This document shows, one piece after another, positions 7,928 through 16,344 of a DNA stretch of 64,000 nucleotides (positions are counted from its first letter, which is position 1; every line of letters starts with the position of its first letter). Position numbers and translations under genes: made by a program. The stretch covers positions 682,001-746,000 of the forward strand of contig NZ_CP061038.1 in the NCBI RefSeq assembly GCF_014490665.1, read 5' to 3'. The notes beneath the pieces were generated by a model. That model worked only from the letters and a program-made list of their open reading frames with translations, searched no databases and was not told the DNA's origin. Origin of the DNA: Sphingomonas alpina (lineage in GTDB: Bacteria; Pseudomonadota; Alphaproteobacteria; Sphingomonadales; Sphingomonadaceae).

Positions 7928-9793
7928 ATGATGCGCAGCTATCGCAAGGATATCGACGGGTTGCGCGCCCTCGCGGTCCTGCCGATTACATTTTTCCATG
8001 CCGGCATTCCCGGCTTTTCCGGCGGCTTCATCGGCGTCGACGTCTTTTTGTCATCTCGGGCTTCCTGATTACCGCGATTATCGCGCGCGATCTGTCGGCC
8101 CGGCGTTTTTCCTATGCCGATTTTTATGAGCGGCGCATCCGGCGGATCTTTCCCGCGCTGATCGGCATGCTGTTGTTTTCGCTCGTTGCTGCCTATTTCC
8201 TTCTGCTGCCGAGCGAATTGCCCGATTTCGGGGCCAGCGTCGTCGGGACGGTCGTTTTCGTCTCGAACTTCGTCTTCTTTAAGCAATCGGGGTATTTCGA
8301 TGGTGCGGCGGACGAAAAACCGTTGCTCCATACCTGGTCGCTTGGGATCGAAGAACAATTCTACATCATTTTCCCGGTCCTGTTGTTCCTGATCCTGCGC
8401 TTCGCGCCCCGATATGCCCGCCAGATCATCGCGCTGAGTGCGGCACTGTCGCTCGCCGCATGTATCTACATCACGCCGATCGGCGGCGCGGCGGCCTTCT
8501 ATCTGATCCCGATGCGCGCCTGGGAATTGCTCGTCGGATCGCTCATCGCATTGGGTGCCGCACCGAAGATCTCGCCGGTTTTGTGGCGGGCCGCGCTATC
8601 CGGTGCGGGGGGCGCCCTGATCGTTGCGGCGATCATCCTGTTCAACAGCGAGACACGGTTCCCCGGAACGGCGGCGCTGCTGCCGGTGGCCGGATCCGCG
8701 CTGGTGATCGCTTATGGCGAAGGAACGGCGACGGCCCGGCTGCTTTCGCTCAGGCCACTCACCTTTATCGGGCTGATCTCCTATTCACTGTATCTCTGGC
8801 ACTGGCCGCTGATCGTGTTCGGGCGCGATCTCGGTCTGCTCGACGGGAAGATCGGGCCGGCTGTAGCGATCGTGCTGATGTCGATTGCCGCAGGGTATCT
8901 TTCCTACCGCTTCGTCGAAACGCCATTCCGCAATCGCAGCCTGTTTTCCCGGCAGCGTATCTACAGGCTGGCGACCGTCGGTGCCGCCGTCCTGTTGGGC
9001 TGGGGCTTTTTCTATCAATATTCCAACGGCCTTCGGTCGCGCTTTTCATCCCCAATTCTCGCATTCGACGATGGCCAGTATGATTTCAGCCCAAGGCGGG
9101 ACGACTGTCTTGCCGTGATCGGAACCGCCGACCCGGCGCACGCGTGCGTGTTCGGCGGGGAAAGCGCCAACATGGCGCTGTGGGGGGGATAGCCACGGCC
9201 TCGAACTCGCAGTCGCGCTCGGTAGCGCCGAGCATCCTTTGCGGTCCATCACCTATTCCTCATGCCCGCCCGCGCTTGGTTTCGACCAACCGGGCAGGCC
9301 CGACTGCAAGGTGCACAATGATCTCGTCGCCCGTTACCTGATCGATCATCCGGAAATCCATACTGTCGTCATCGTTGCTCACTACACCGCTTATCTGAAG
9401 TCCCCGGGATTTCAGCCGGGCCTCGTCAGAGCCACGGACATGTTGGTTGGCGCGGGAAAGTCGGTGGTCATTATCGGCCCGACACCAGGGGAGAATACCC
9501 ACAACGTACCAAGGCGGCTGGCGCGTCTTGGTAACGATCTGGTTCCCAAACGCGACTATCTGGAGCGGCAAAAGCAGGTCATCGCGATGCTGGGCATTCT
9601 GCAGGCGAAGGATGTGAAGGTCATCTGGCCAAGCCATTATTTTTGCGGCGTGGAAAACTGCCGAGTCACGCTGGACGGGAAACCGGTCCTGTTCGACGAG
9701 CACCATATCAGCATGACCGCCGCGCGGTATCTGGCCGATCGGATCGCGCCACTGATCGAGCAGGGCGACGCGGAGGCTGCGTTGCCGCGCTGA
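7928..9793 (+). pseudogene. OafB-like acyltransferase with SGNH domain, broken by two frameshifts
   Basis: The intact gene would encode 621 residues. It has an N-terminal acyltransferase-3 domain with about ten membrane helices (start MRSYRKDIDGLRALAVL, then FYERRIRRIFPAL) and a C-terminal SGNH domain (GDSH block at the second break; DEHH near the end). Such enzymes O-acylate surface polysaccharides. Frame is lost near 8045, where GVDVFF-VISGF is coded by a T5 run instead of T6. It is restored near 9182, where WGDSH is coded by a G7 run instead of G6. A minus-one and a plus-one change compensate, so the last part is back in the starting frame. Sequencing error, pseudogene or phase-variable tracts are all possible. 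Confidence 0.8.
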
Positions 9794-10000
9794 GTCCGGT
9801 CGGCGCGGTGAACGAAGACTATCGTCGAATGCCGGCGGTGGGTCGATGGCGGTCGCTCTCGCCATCCGCCGCCAGTCGATCAGCTCCGGCCATCGGATCA
9901 CGCCACCTGTCCATGGAATAAAGTAGTTGTCGCGCTGTCACAGCCATGATGCCCTATGGTAGCGGCGGATGTCCGATGCGTGTCAGTAGGGGGTCAGAAT

Positions 10001-10912
10001 ATGCGCCGATATGGGATTTGCGGCATCCTCGCCGCGGTGCTGGCGGCTGCCACATCGACGACGGTGGCCGCGCGTGAACCGTCCGGGCCTTCCCCGCTGG
10101 CAGGCACGATTGCGACGGAGTCGTACCAGGAGCTTGAAGCGCAGGCATCACGTGGCGCGATCGCCTTATGGGCGCTGGGCGCGATCGAGGAACATGGACC
10201 GCATCTGCCACTGATGACCGATGTCGTCGTGCCGTCGGGGCAGTTGCGGATCGCCGCGACGACGCTCAAGGCCCGCGGCGTGCCGAACCTCATTGTGCCG
10301 CCCTATTATTGGGGCGTGAACAATGTCACCGGCGCGTTTGCGGGCTCGATCTCGATCCGCCCGGAGGTGATGACCGAGTTGATGCTCGATGTGTTCCGCA
10401 GCATGGCGAAGGCCGGGATCAAGCGGATCTACTGCGTTACCGGGCATTTCGATGCCGCCCATGCCGGGACGATCGCCGCGGCGGTCAAGCGCGCCAATGA
10501 CGAGAAGATCATCGAGGCGCGTTTCGTCGTCCCGGCGCCGCTCGGCAAGCGGCTTGGGCTGGTGTCGGGGCAATCCGGCGCGCTCTTCGCGGAGTGGCCC
10601 GCTCCCCCGGCTGGCGAGCCGGATCTTCATGCCGGCGAGATGGAAACATCGGCGATGCTCGATCTCGCGCCCGAGCTGGTAAAGCAGGACATCGCCAAAG
10701 GGCTGCCGCCGACCGGCCTGACGCCCGAACAGCTTGCCGGCTGGCGTAAGGGCGGGGATACGGCCCGGTCGATCACTCCGTCGGGCTATCTGGGCCGGCC
10801 GGCCGATGCGGCAGCGGCGAAGGGACGGGCCCGACTGGCGCTCGAGGCGGGGGCTTATGCCGATGCAATCGGTGTCGATCTGAAAGCCGGCAAGGGGGCA
10901 TCCGAGGATTAA
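10001..10912 (+). CDS. secreted creatininase-family amidohydrolase
   Basis: The 303-residue protein has an N-terminal signal peptide (about residues 1-24, ending VAA) and a creatininase fold. The metal-binding signature is EEHGPHLPLMTD (63-74), with E63, H65 and D74 as likely ligands. A GHFDAAHAG block follows in the middle, then HAGEMETSAML, the family's conserved Glu motif. Cytosolic homologues include creatininase and MftE; export to the periplasm is a deviation and leaves the substrate open. The start is set by AGTAGGGGG upstream. It stands alone; the stop codon abuts a dispersed repeat. Confidence 0.87.
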   Translation: MRRYGICGILAAVLAAATSTTVAAREPSGPSPLAGTIATESYQELEAQASRGAIALWALGAIEEHGPHLPLMTDVVVPSGQLRIAATTLKARGVPNLIVPPYYWGVNNVTGAFAGSISIRPEVMTELMLDVFRSMAKAGIKRIYCVTGHFDAAHAGTIAAAVKRANDEKIIEARFVVPAPLGKRLGLVSGQSGALFAEWPAPPAGEPDLHAGEMETSAMLDLAPELVKQDIAKGLPPTGLTPEQLAGWRKGGDTARSITPSGYLGRPADAAAAKGRARLALEAGAYADAIGVDLKAGKGASED

Positions 10913-11089
10913 TACCAACTCGGGCTGATTCTGGCTCATCTTCCACCTGCTCCCCGGCGAAGGCCGGGGTCCAGTCGGCAAGCATTTGCTGGCCTGGCGC
11001 TTCGCGTTATCACCTCGACCTTCTCGACTGGGCCCCGGCATGCGCCGGGGAAGCAGCAAAGGTGGCGCAGCATCGGCGCAATTTGGTAT
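10912..11089. repeat. 178-bp element with ATACCAA/TTGGTAT ends and internal palindromes
   Basis: The unit begins ATACCAA (10912-10918) and ends TTGGTAT (11083-11089), a perfect terminal inverted repeat. Inside, CCCCGG-cgaag-GCCGGGG (near 10953) and GGCCCCGG-catg-CGCCGGGG (near 11030-11052) are related inverted modules flanking a central segment. It overlaps the stop codon of the creatininase-like gene. It has no coding capacity and resembles a miniature dispersed element. Together with the REP copy at 11149 it fills the 330-base gap before the next gene. Confidence 0.65.
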
Positions 11090-11148
11090 AAGCAGGGCAG
11101 TCGGTTCGCGGGCGCTGAAACCCTTTGGCCTGGACAAATCACCCTTCA

Positions 11149-11236
11149 CCGTTCGGGCTGAGCTTGTCGAAGCCCAAGTGCAGCCATGCCCTTCGACAGG
11201 CTCAGGGCGAACGGAAGGTCATCAACTCAACTCGAA
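11149..11236. repeat. dispersed palindromic (REP-like) element, copy 2
   Basis: CCGTTCGGGCTGAGCTTGTC at 11149 pairs imperfectly with the arm ending GGCTCAGGGCGAACGG at 11214, with a loop of about 18 bases. It continues into ATCAACTCAACTCGAA (11221-11236), the same tail as copy 1 at 2216-2329. It lies just downstream of the minus-strand gene ending at 11243, as copy 1 does for the GFA gene. Confidence 0.8.
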
Positions 11237-11242
11237 GGTGGC

Positions 11243-11950
11243 TTAAGATCCCAGCCCATCCTCGCGATACTTGATCTCCAGGAAACGTCCGCGTGTCGCC
11301 AGCAGATTGAGGTCGCCCTCGGCCAGTTGCGCCGACATGCCGGCAATCTGTTCGTCGATCACCTTCAGCCCATCGGCAAGCTGCTGATCGGGAGTCTTGC
11401 CGTTGCGGGGCACGTTGCGCAGCGCCTGGGGGACCCTGGAATAGCCCTTGAGCAATTCGGGCAATTGCTCGCCGATCAGCTTGCGCACTTCCGCGGCGGC
11501 CGGTTCCTGTTCGTTCAGGTCTGCCATCTGCGGAGTGAGTGCCTCAAGCCGCACGCCGATGCCGTCCACCAGGGTTTGTGCCGGTGCGGGCAAAGCGGGG
11601 CGTTGCGATTCGAGCCATTGCTCGGTCTTCATCGGCAGCAATTTGAGCGGCGTCTGGTTGAACGTCTCCGGCTTCACTTCGGGCACGGTCGGGAAGATCG
11701 CGAACAGCAGGGTCGCGGCGACCAGTGCCGCCATTACCAGCATCGCGCCGCCAATGCCGAGCGGCACGATCCAGCCGACCACCACCGCGCCGATCAGGAT
11801 CGCGACATCCACCGCCACGATCCGGCCAAGCCGGGTCATGATCTCGGTGCCCTGGCGTTTGCGCCGCCGCGCCGCCAGCGCGGCCGAACGCTCACGCGTG
11901 CGGTCGAGATATTCGGTGCTGCGCGCGATCTGGCGATCGACGTCGGTCAT
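11243..11950 (-). CDS. membrane protein paired with TelA, XpaC-like
   Basis: The 235-residue protein has a charged N-terminus (1-37), two close hydrophobic segments (about 43-65 and 68-87) and a long, probably helical C-terminal domain that would face the cytoplasm. I do not see a catalytic motif. It is the second gene of a two-gene operon with telA, 31 bases apart. In many bacteria TelA is paired with an XpaC-type membrane protein, and the layout and length agree. The XpaC assignment is therefore by context and topology rather than clear sequence identity. Confidence 0.6.
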   Translation of the reverse strand: MTDVDRQIARSTEYLDRTRERSAALAARRRKRQGTEIMTRLGRIVAVDVAILIGAVVVGWIVPLGIGGAMLVMAALVAATLLFAIFPTVPEVKPETFNQTPLKLLPMKTEQWLESQRPALPAPAQTLVDGIGVRLEALTPQMADLNEQEPAAAEVRKLIGEQLPELLKGYSRVPQALRNVPRNGKTPDQQLADGLKVIDEQIAGMSAQLAEGDLNLLATRGRFLEIKYREDGLGS

Positions 11951-11981
11951 CTCGTTTCACTCACTTTTACAGGGCCTTCAA

Positions 11982-13193
11982 TCAGAGGGCTTCCAGCTTG
12001 AACGTCTCGCCGCCCGAGCCCTTGTTCTGCGACTGGCCTTCGGCGCGGGCGATATAGCCCTTCGACTTTTCGACCTCATTGCCGAGCGCGGTGACCGTGG
12101 TCTTCATCGAATCGAGCGCCTTCAGCTTGAAGGTGTCGATCGCGTCCATCGTGTCGTAGATGTTCTGGAACGCGCGCTGCAGCGTTTCGAGCGGGATGGT
12201 CGCCGAGGCGGCCTGTTCGTGAATCTGCGCGGTCTGGCTCTTGAGCAGCTTGCCGGTCGAATCGATGATCCCGGCGGTCGTCGTGTTGAGCGCGGTGATC
12301 TGTTCGAGCACGAGCCGCTGATTGGTCAGCGCCTGCGCTACGGTCACTGCGGTGCGTAGCGCCGACACCGTGGTGGTCGAAGCGCGATCGACGCCCTTTA
12401 CCAGCTCGACATTGTTCTTCTTGACCAGGTCGAGTGCGAGGTAGCCCTGCACCGTCACCGCCATCTGAGTCAGCAGATCCTGAGTGCGCTGGCGGACATA
12501 GAAGAGCGCCGTCTCACGGATCGCCTTGGCCTTGGCCGGATCGGTGTGGTCGAGTTCGTTGGCCTTGTCCTCGAGCTTCTGATCCATCGTCTTGGACAAC
12601 AGGATCATCTGTTCGAGCCGGCCCATCGCGGTCCACAGATTGGCGCGTTCCACGTCGATCGCGGCATTGTCCATCAGCAGCTCGTCCTTGCCGCTGCCAA
12701 GCGACTTGAGGATCGAGGAGATGTGCGTCTGCGACGATTTATAGCCGTCGAAATAATTGCGCATCTTGTTGCCGAACGGGATGATCCCGAAAATCTTGCG
12801 CGGTGCGGTCAGGTTGCCGCGCCGGCCCGGATCGAGATCCTCGACGGTGCGGCGCAGCTCGGCAAGGTCCTTGCCGACGCCGGTTTCCTGATCCATCGCC
12901 TTGGTCGGCCGGTCGAGGAAGCGGTTCGACTGTCCGGCCGCCTCGCGGATTTCCTTCTGGCCCATCGCGCTGATCGCATCGACGCGCTTGCCGAATTCGG
13001 GCGAATTGACGTCCTGCGCAACAAGATCGTCGATGAAGGTGTCGACCCGGGTCTGCAATTGCGTGCGCGTGCCGTCATCGACCGGCACCAGTCCGACCGC
13101 CTTTTCGGGTGCGACCACGGGCACGGGATCGGGCGGGGTCAGCACCAGATCGGGTGTCTTTGTATCGGTCGCTGTCTCGGTTGCGGTAGCCAT
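11982..13193 (-). CDS. telA: toxic anion resistance protein, TelA family
   Basis: The 403-residue protein matches the TelA/KlaA family: an acidic, Pro-rich N-terminus followed by a long helical body with the conserved QILLSKTMDQKLE-like region, TQDLLTQMAVTVQGYLALDLVKKNN and the C-terminal ALNTTTAGIIDSTGKLLKSQ segment. Family members were first linked to tellurite resistance, but their mechanism is unsettled and many seem to act in envelope stress. The Met of MATATE is chosen because GGAG lies eight bases upstream; a GTG six codons earlier is less likely. No ter or other tellurite genes are nearby. Confidence 0.9.
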   Translation of the reverse strand: MATATETATDTKTPDLVLTPPDPVPVVAPEKAVGLVPVDDGTRTQLQTRVDTFIDDLVAQDVNSPEFGKRVDAISAMGQKEIREAAGQSNRFLDRPTKAMDQETGVGKDLAELRRTVEDLDPGRRGNLTAPRKIFGIIPFGNKMRNYFDGYKSSQTHISSILKSLGSGKDELLMDNAAIDVERANLWTAMGRLEQMILLSKTMDQKLEDKANELDHTDPAKAKAIRETALFYVRQRTQDLLTQMAVTVQGYLALDLVKKNNVELVKGVDRASTTTVSALRTAVTVAQALTNQRLVLEQITALNTTTAGIIDSTGKLLKSQTAQIHEQAASATIPLETLQRAFQNIYDTMDAIDTFKLKALDSMKTTVTALGNEVEKSKGYIARAEGQSQNKGSGGETFKLEAL

Positions 13194-13272
13194 GCTCTTC
13201 TCCAGCGTCACGTGTCCCGCCCTAGATGCCGCCGAACGCGTTTACGTTCAACTGTATTAATGATGTAATACG

Positions 13273-14235
13273 CTAGTCTCTTTTGGCAAGCCGGGCGGAA
13301 ATCAGGGCCGACAGCATCAATTGCATCTGGTGATACAGCATCAGCGGCAGGATGACTGCCCCGGCGATCGCCGCCGGAAACAGGATGCGGGCCATCGGTG
13401 CGCCGGTGGCGAGGCTTTTGTGCGCGCCGGAGAAGAGCAGGGTGATGCGGTCTTCGCGACTGAGCCCCAATGCGCCGCCGATCGTCCAGGCGGCGGCGAA
13501 TGATGCCAGAATCAGTATCAGCACGATCAGTGCGAGCCAGCCAAGTTCAGCGGAGCTGATCCGACTCCATAGACCCTCCGCCGCGGCGTCAGAAAAGGCG
13601 ACGAACACCGCGATCATGATGGTCAGCTTGTCCATCATGCCCGCAAGCCTGGCATGACGGTGAAGGATCGGCTGCACCGGCCCGCGCAATATTTGCCCGA
13701 GCGCGAAGGGCAGGAGCAGCAGCAGGGCGATGCGGCCCACGCCGCCGAACGACACCGCGCCGACCGCGCTGCTCGCCACCGCCGCGAACAAGAGCGGAGT
13801 CAGCACCACGCCGAGCAGGTTCGATGCTGCCGCCGCGATCACCGACGCCGCGATATTGCCCCGCGCGATCGAGGCATAGGCGATCGACGATTGCACCGTG
13901 GTCGGCAGGACGGTAAGGAAGATGATGCCGAGCAGCAATTCGGGCGCGATCCATCCGCCCAGCGCGTGGCTGAGGCCGAGCCCGGCGAGCGGGAACAGCA
14001 GATAGCCGAACCCGAGCACCGCGAGCAGCAGTCGCCACCGCGTCAGTCCGTCAATCACCGCGTCACGGCTCAGCCGTGCACCGTGGAGAAAGAAGAGCAG
14101 GAAGATCGCCGCATTGGAAATCCAGCCGATCACGTCAAGCGCTTGCCCCCGCACCGGCAGCAGTGTCGCGACCGCCACCGTTGCGATCAGGATCAGGATG
14201 AACCGGTCGGGGATCAGGCGGCGGAGCAGCGGCAT
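13273..14235 (-). CDS. SBF-like (bile acid:sodium symporter superfamily) transporter
   Basis: The 320-residue inner-membrane protein has about nine or ten hydrophobic helices across its whole length. It matches the SBF-like subgroup: FFLHGARLSRDAVIDG (about 48-63), LPTTVQSSIAYASIARGN (110-127) with the conserved crossover region, and FSGAHKSLATGAPMARILFP near residue 275. Relatives (YfeH, plant BASS) move organic anions with sodium. The substrate is not predictable here. It lies 80 bases downstream of telA's start on the same strand, so it ends just before the telA promoter and is probably transcribed separately. Confidence 0.87.
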   Translation of the reverse strand: MPLLRRLIPDRFILILIATVAVATLLPVRGQALDVIGWISNAAIFLLFFLHGARLSRDAVIDGLTRWRLLLAVLGFGYLLFPLAGLGLSHALGGWIAPELLLGIIFLTVLPTTVQSSIAYASIARGNIAASVIAAAASNLLGVVLTPLLFAAVASSAVGAVSFGGVGRIALLLLLPFALGQILRGPVQPILHRHARLAGMMDKLTIMIAVFVAFSDAAAEGLWSRISSAELGWLALIVLILILASFAAAWTIGGALGLSREDRITLLFSGAHKSLATGAPMARILFPAAIAGAVILPLMLYHQMQLMLSALISARLAKRD

Positions 14236-14434
14236 CGCGTTCTCCTAAGCGCCGCCCCGCGACATCTCAATGTCGCGCCGCAAGCTGCCTGACGAATGCC
14301 GGTGTCGACAAACCCTCTCCGACACTCCGGTCGTCAGCCCGAAGCACCGACTGAACCATTGCGGTTCCAAGCGTCATTGACAGCCCGCTGGCGCGCATGG
14401 TTCCTGCACCCTGGGGGATGGAGGCGACAACAGG

Positions 14435-14941
14435 ATGCCGAAGCACCACTCCCTGCTCCAATTCCGCGTAGCGGCGGCTGGCCTGGCGGCGTTATTGCTC
14501 GCGGGACCCGCTCACGCCGGACCAGCGCCGCAGGTCTCCGGCTTCCAGGCCTTTCTGTTCAACAGCAAGACCGGCACTTTGTCGCCCGACGTCCTTGCGG
14601 CCAATACCGCGCTCGGCAATGTCCCCGCCGGTGACTATGCCTCGGTCTCCACCCTGGTCGTGGTCAGGATCGATATCGGCAAGGACATGCCGGTGCCCGA
14701 CGCGGCCCAGCTGCGCCTGGTGGCAAGTGAAGCGGGCGCGGCGACGCGGGGCAAGGCTGCGACCCGGATCGTCCTGGACCGCACTGCGAAGATCGGTCCG
14801 GTCGGTCCCGACGGCGCGACTCATATCGGCTTCTGGCTCACCGGCACGGGGTGCCGGACGATCACGCTCAAGGCGACGCTGCTGACCGGCAAGAGCAGTT
14901 CGGCCAGCAGCACGGTGCTACCCTTCGCCTGCTACGAATAG
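14435..14941 (+). CDS. secreted protein of unknown function
   Basis: The 168-residue product has a clear signal peptide (hydrophobic AAAGLAALLLAGP, cleavage probably after AHA near residue 28). The mature protein is beta-rich with many small residues and two cysteines near the end (GCRTIT and FACYE) that could pair in the periplasm. No family recognised. It precedes the M15 peptidase by 27 bases on the same strand, so a joint operon is likely. It may be a partner or inhibitor of that enzyme, which is only an inference from position. Confidence 0.65.
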   Translation: MPKHHSLLQFRVAAAGLAALLLAGPAHAGPAPQVSGFQAFLFNSKTGTLSPDVLAANTALGNVPAGDYASVSTLVVVRIDIGKDMPVPDAAQLRLVASEAGAATRGKAATRIVLDRTAKIGPVGPDGATHIGFWLTGTGCRTITLKATLLTGKSSSASSTVLPFACYE

Positions 14942-14968
14942 GCTGTCGTTTCTGAACGGGAGATCGCG

Positions 14969-16141
14969 ATGCAATCGATCACGGGTACGGTCGGCACGGG
15001 CGGCGCCAACGGCACCAGCGACGTTGCGCTGGTCCAGGCGATCCTTGTCAAGATTCAGCGCGCGGCGGCGACGGGCCGCGCGGCCGCGCCGTATCTGCCC
15101 AGCTATGACGGATCGGCCGGACCGGCGACGCTGGCCGCCATATTGGCGTTCCAGACCGATCATGCGCTGGTCGCGGCCACCGGCATCGCCGCCAATCCGC
15201 GCGTGACCAGCGGGCTTGTCGCTGCCGGCGATGCGACCTGGGCGAAACTGCTGGAGCAAGTGCCCGCCGAATTCTCCGACATGCGCGTGCTGGCGGGGGG
15301 CAAGACCGTCTATGTGGCGGCGACGGCGGCGCAGCTTCAGGCAAAGCTCACCGCCGCCGGCGCGCTGACCTTCACCAGCGCATTCCTGTTGAGAGTGAAT
15401 GCGACCATCAACCGGATGCACAGCGAGCACGGCATTGCGATCGGGGTATGCCCGCAGGGCGACCGGCGAACTTTCCAGGCGCAATATGACCTGTTCACCA
15501 GTGGTCGAAACGTGACCAATGCCGGCCCGGGCGAGAGCAATCACAATTTCGGCATGGCCGTGGATCTCGGTTTCCAGGGCTTGAGATGGCTGCGCTCGAA
15601 TGGTGCCGTCGTCACGAACGAAACCTACTGGCTGCATCAACTCGACGGGGTGAGCGCGGCGGAATCGCAGCGCTTCTGGGACGCCCTGCGGACCGCCGGC
15701 ATCGATATCGGTGCATTCCGGGGGCCGGCCACCGACCGTCCGCATCTCCAGAACTGGAACGATGCCGGCGTCAGCATGGCGGTGCGGCTTGGCGATCTTC
15801 TGACCCGATCGGGCACGATGCGCTGGGAAGGAAGGGGCCGCCAACCTTACAGGTCCGATCTCGGGCTGGGCGGAGAGATGATCGCGGTTGGGACGGCCGC
15901 CCAGATCTGGAACCGGCAGGCGACCGTCAGCTTGCCCGATTTGCAGCGATTGAGGACGGCGGCCGCCGCGCGTCGGCCGGCGGTGCCTTCCGCCAGGAAT
16001 GCTCCCCCGGCACGACCCGGTGCCGCGGCCGCGCCGGCTGCTCCTCCCGTGACTCAGGACGATATCGTCGCCATGCGGCAGGCGCTTCGCCACCAGTTCG
16101 AACTGGCCGATGCCAATTGGCGGAACTGGACGCCGCGCTGA
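14969..16141 (+). CDS. peptidoglycan-binding M15 family peptidase
   Basis: The 390-residue protein has an N-terminal peptidoglycan-binding-type helical domain (about 15-95) and an M15 (VanY/endolysin-type) LD- or DD-peptidase domain. The zinc motif is S190-N-H192-N-F-G-M-A-V-D199, with the third ligand probably H259 in DRPHLQNW. A second, lower-complexity C-terminal region (280-350) is Ala/Pro-rich and ends in a short helix. There is no signal peptide or membrane segment, so export must be unconventional, or the enzyme acts on lysis as endolysins do. No other phage genes are nearby. The ATG follows a GGGAG site. Confidence 0.8.
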   Translation: MQSITGTVGTGGANGTSDVALVQAILVKIQRAAATGRAAAPYLPSYDGSAGPATLAAILAFQTDHALVAATGIAANPRVTSGLVAAGDATWAKLLEQVPAEFSDMRVLAGGKTVYVAATAAQLQAKLTAAGALTFTSAFLLRVNATINRMHSEHGIAIGVCPQGDRRTFQAQYDLFTSGRNVTNAGPGESNHNFGMAVDLGFQGLRWLRSNGAVVTNETYWLHQLDGVSAAESQRFWDALRTAGIDIGAFRGPATDRPHLQNWNDAGVSMAVRLGDLLTRSGTMRWEGRGRQPYRSDLGLGGEMIAVGTAAQIWNRQATVSLPDLQRLRTAAAARRPAVPSARNAPPARPGAAAAPAAPPVTQDDIVAMRQALRHQFELADANWRNWTPR

Positions 16142-16344
16142 CCGGCCAGCCCTCGGCGCCGTGATTCGGTCGCTCCGCCGCGCGATGAGGGCGCCCGGAA
16201 TAGCCGAACAGGTGATATATCGCCCCGGCGCAGCACCAATAGTCGCGCGCTTCTCTCAGACATCGTGACGACGACCCTTTCCGCGACGCAGCATTTGCGC
16301 TAGGGGCGCGCGCTACATCTTCAAGCAAAGCACCGGATACACTT

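Noticed and set aside
11982..13193. Tellurite resistance island
   Set aside because: Only telA and its partner are present; no terZABCDE or other linked genes.
14435..16141. Prophage or phage lysis module
   Set aside because: The M15 peptidase resembles endolysins, but no capsid, tail, terminase, holin or integrase genes surround it.
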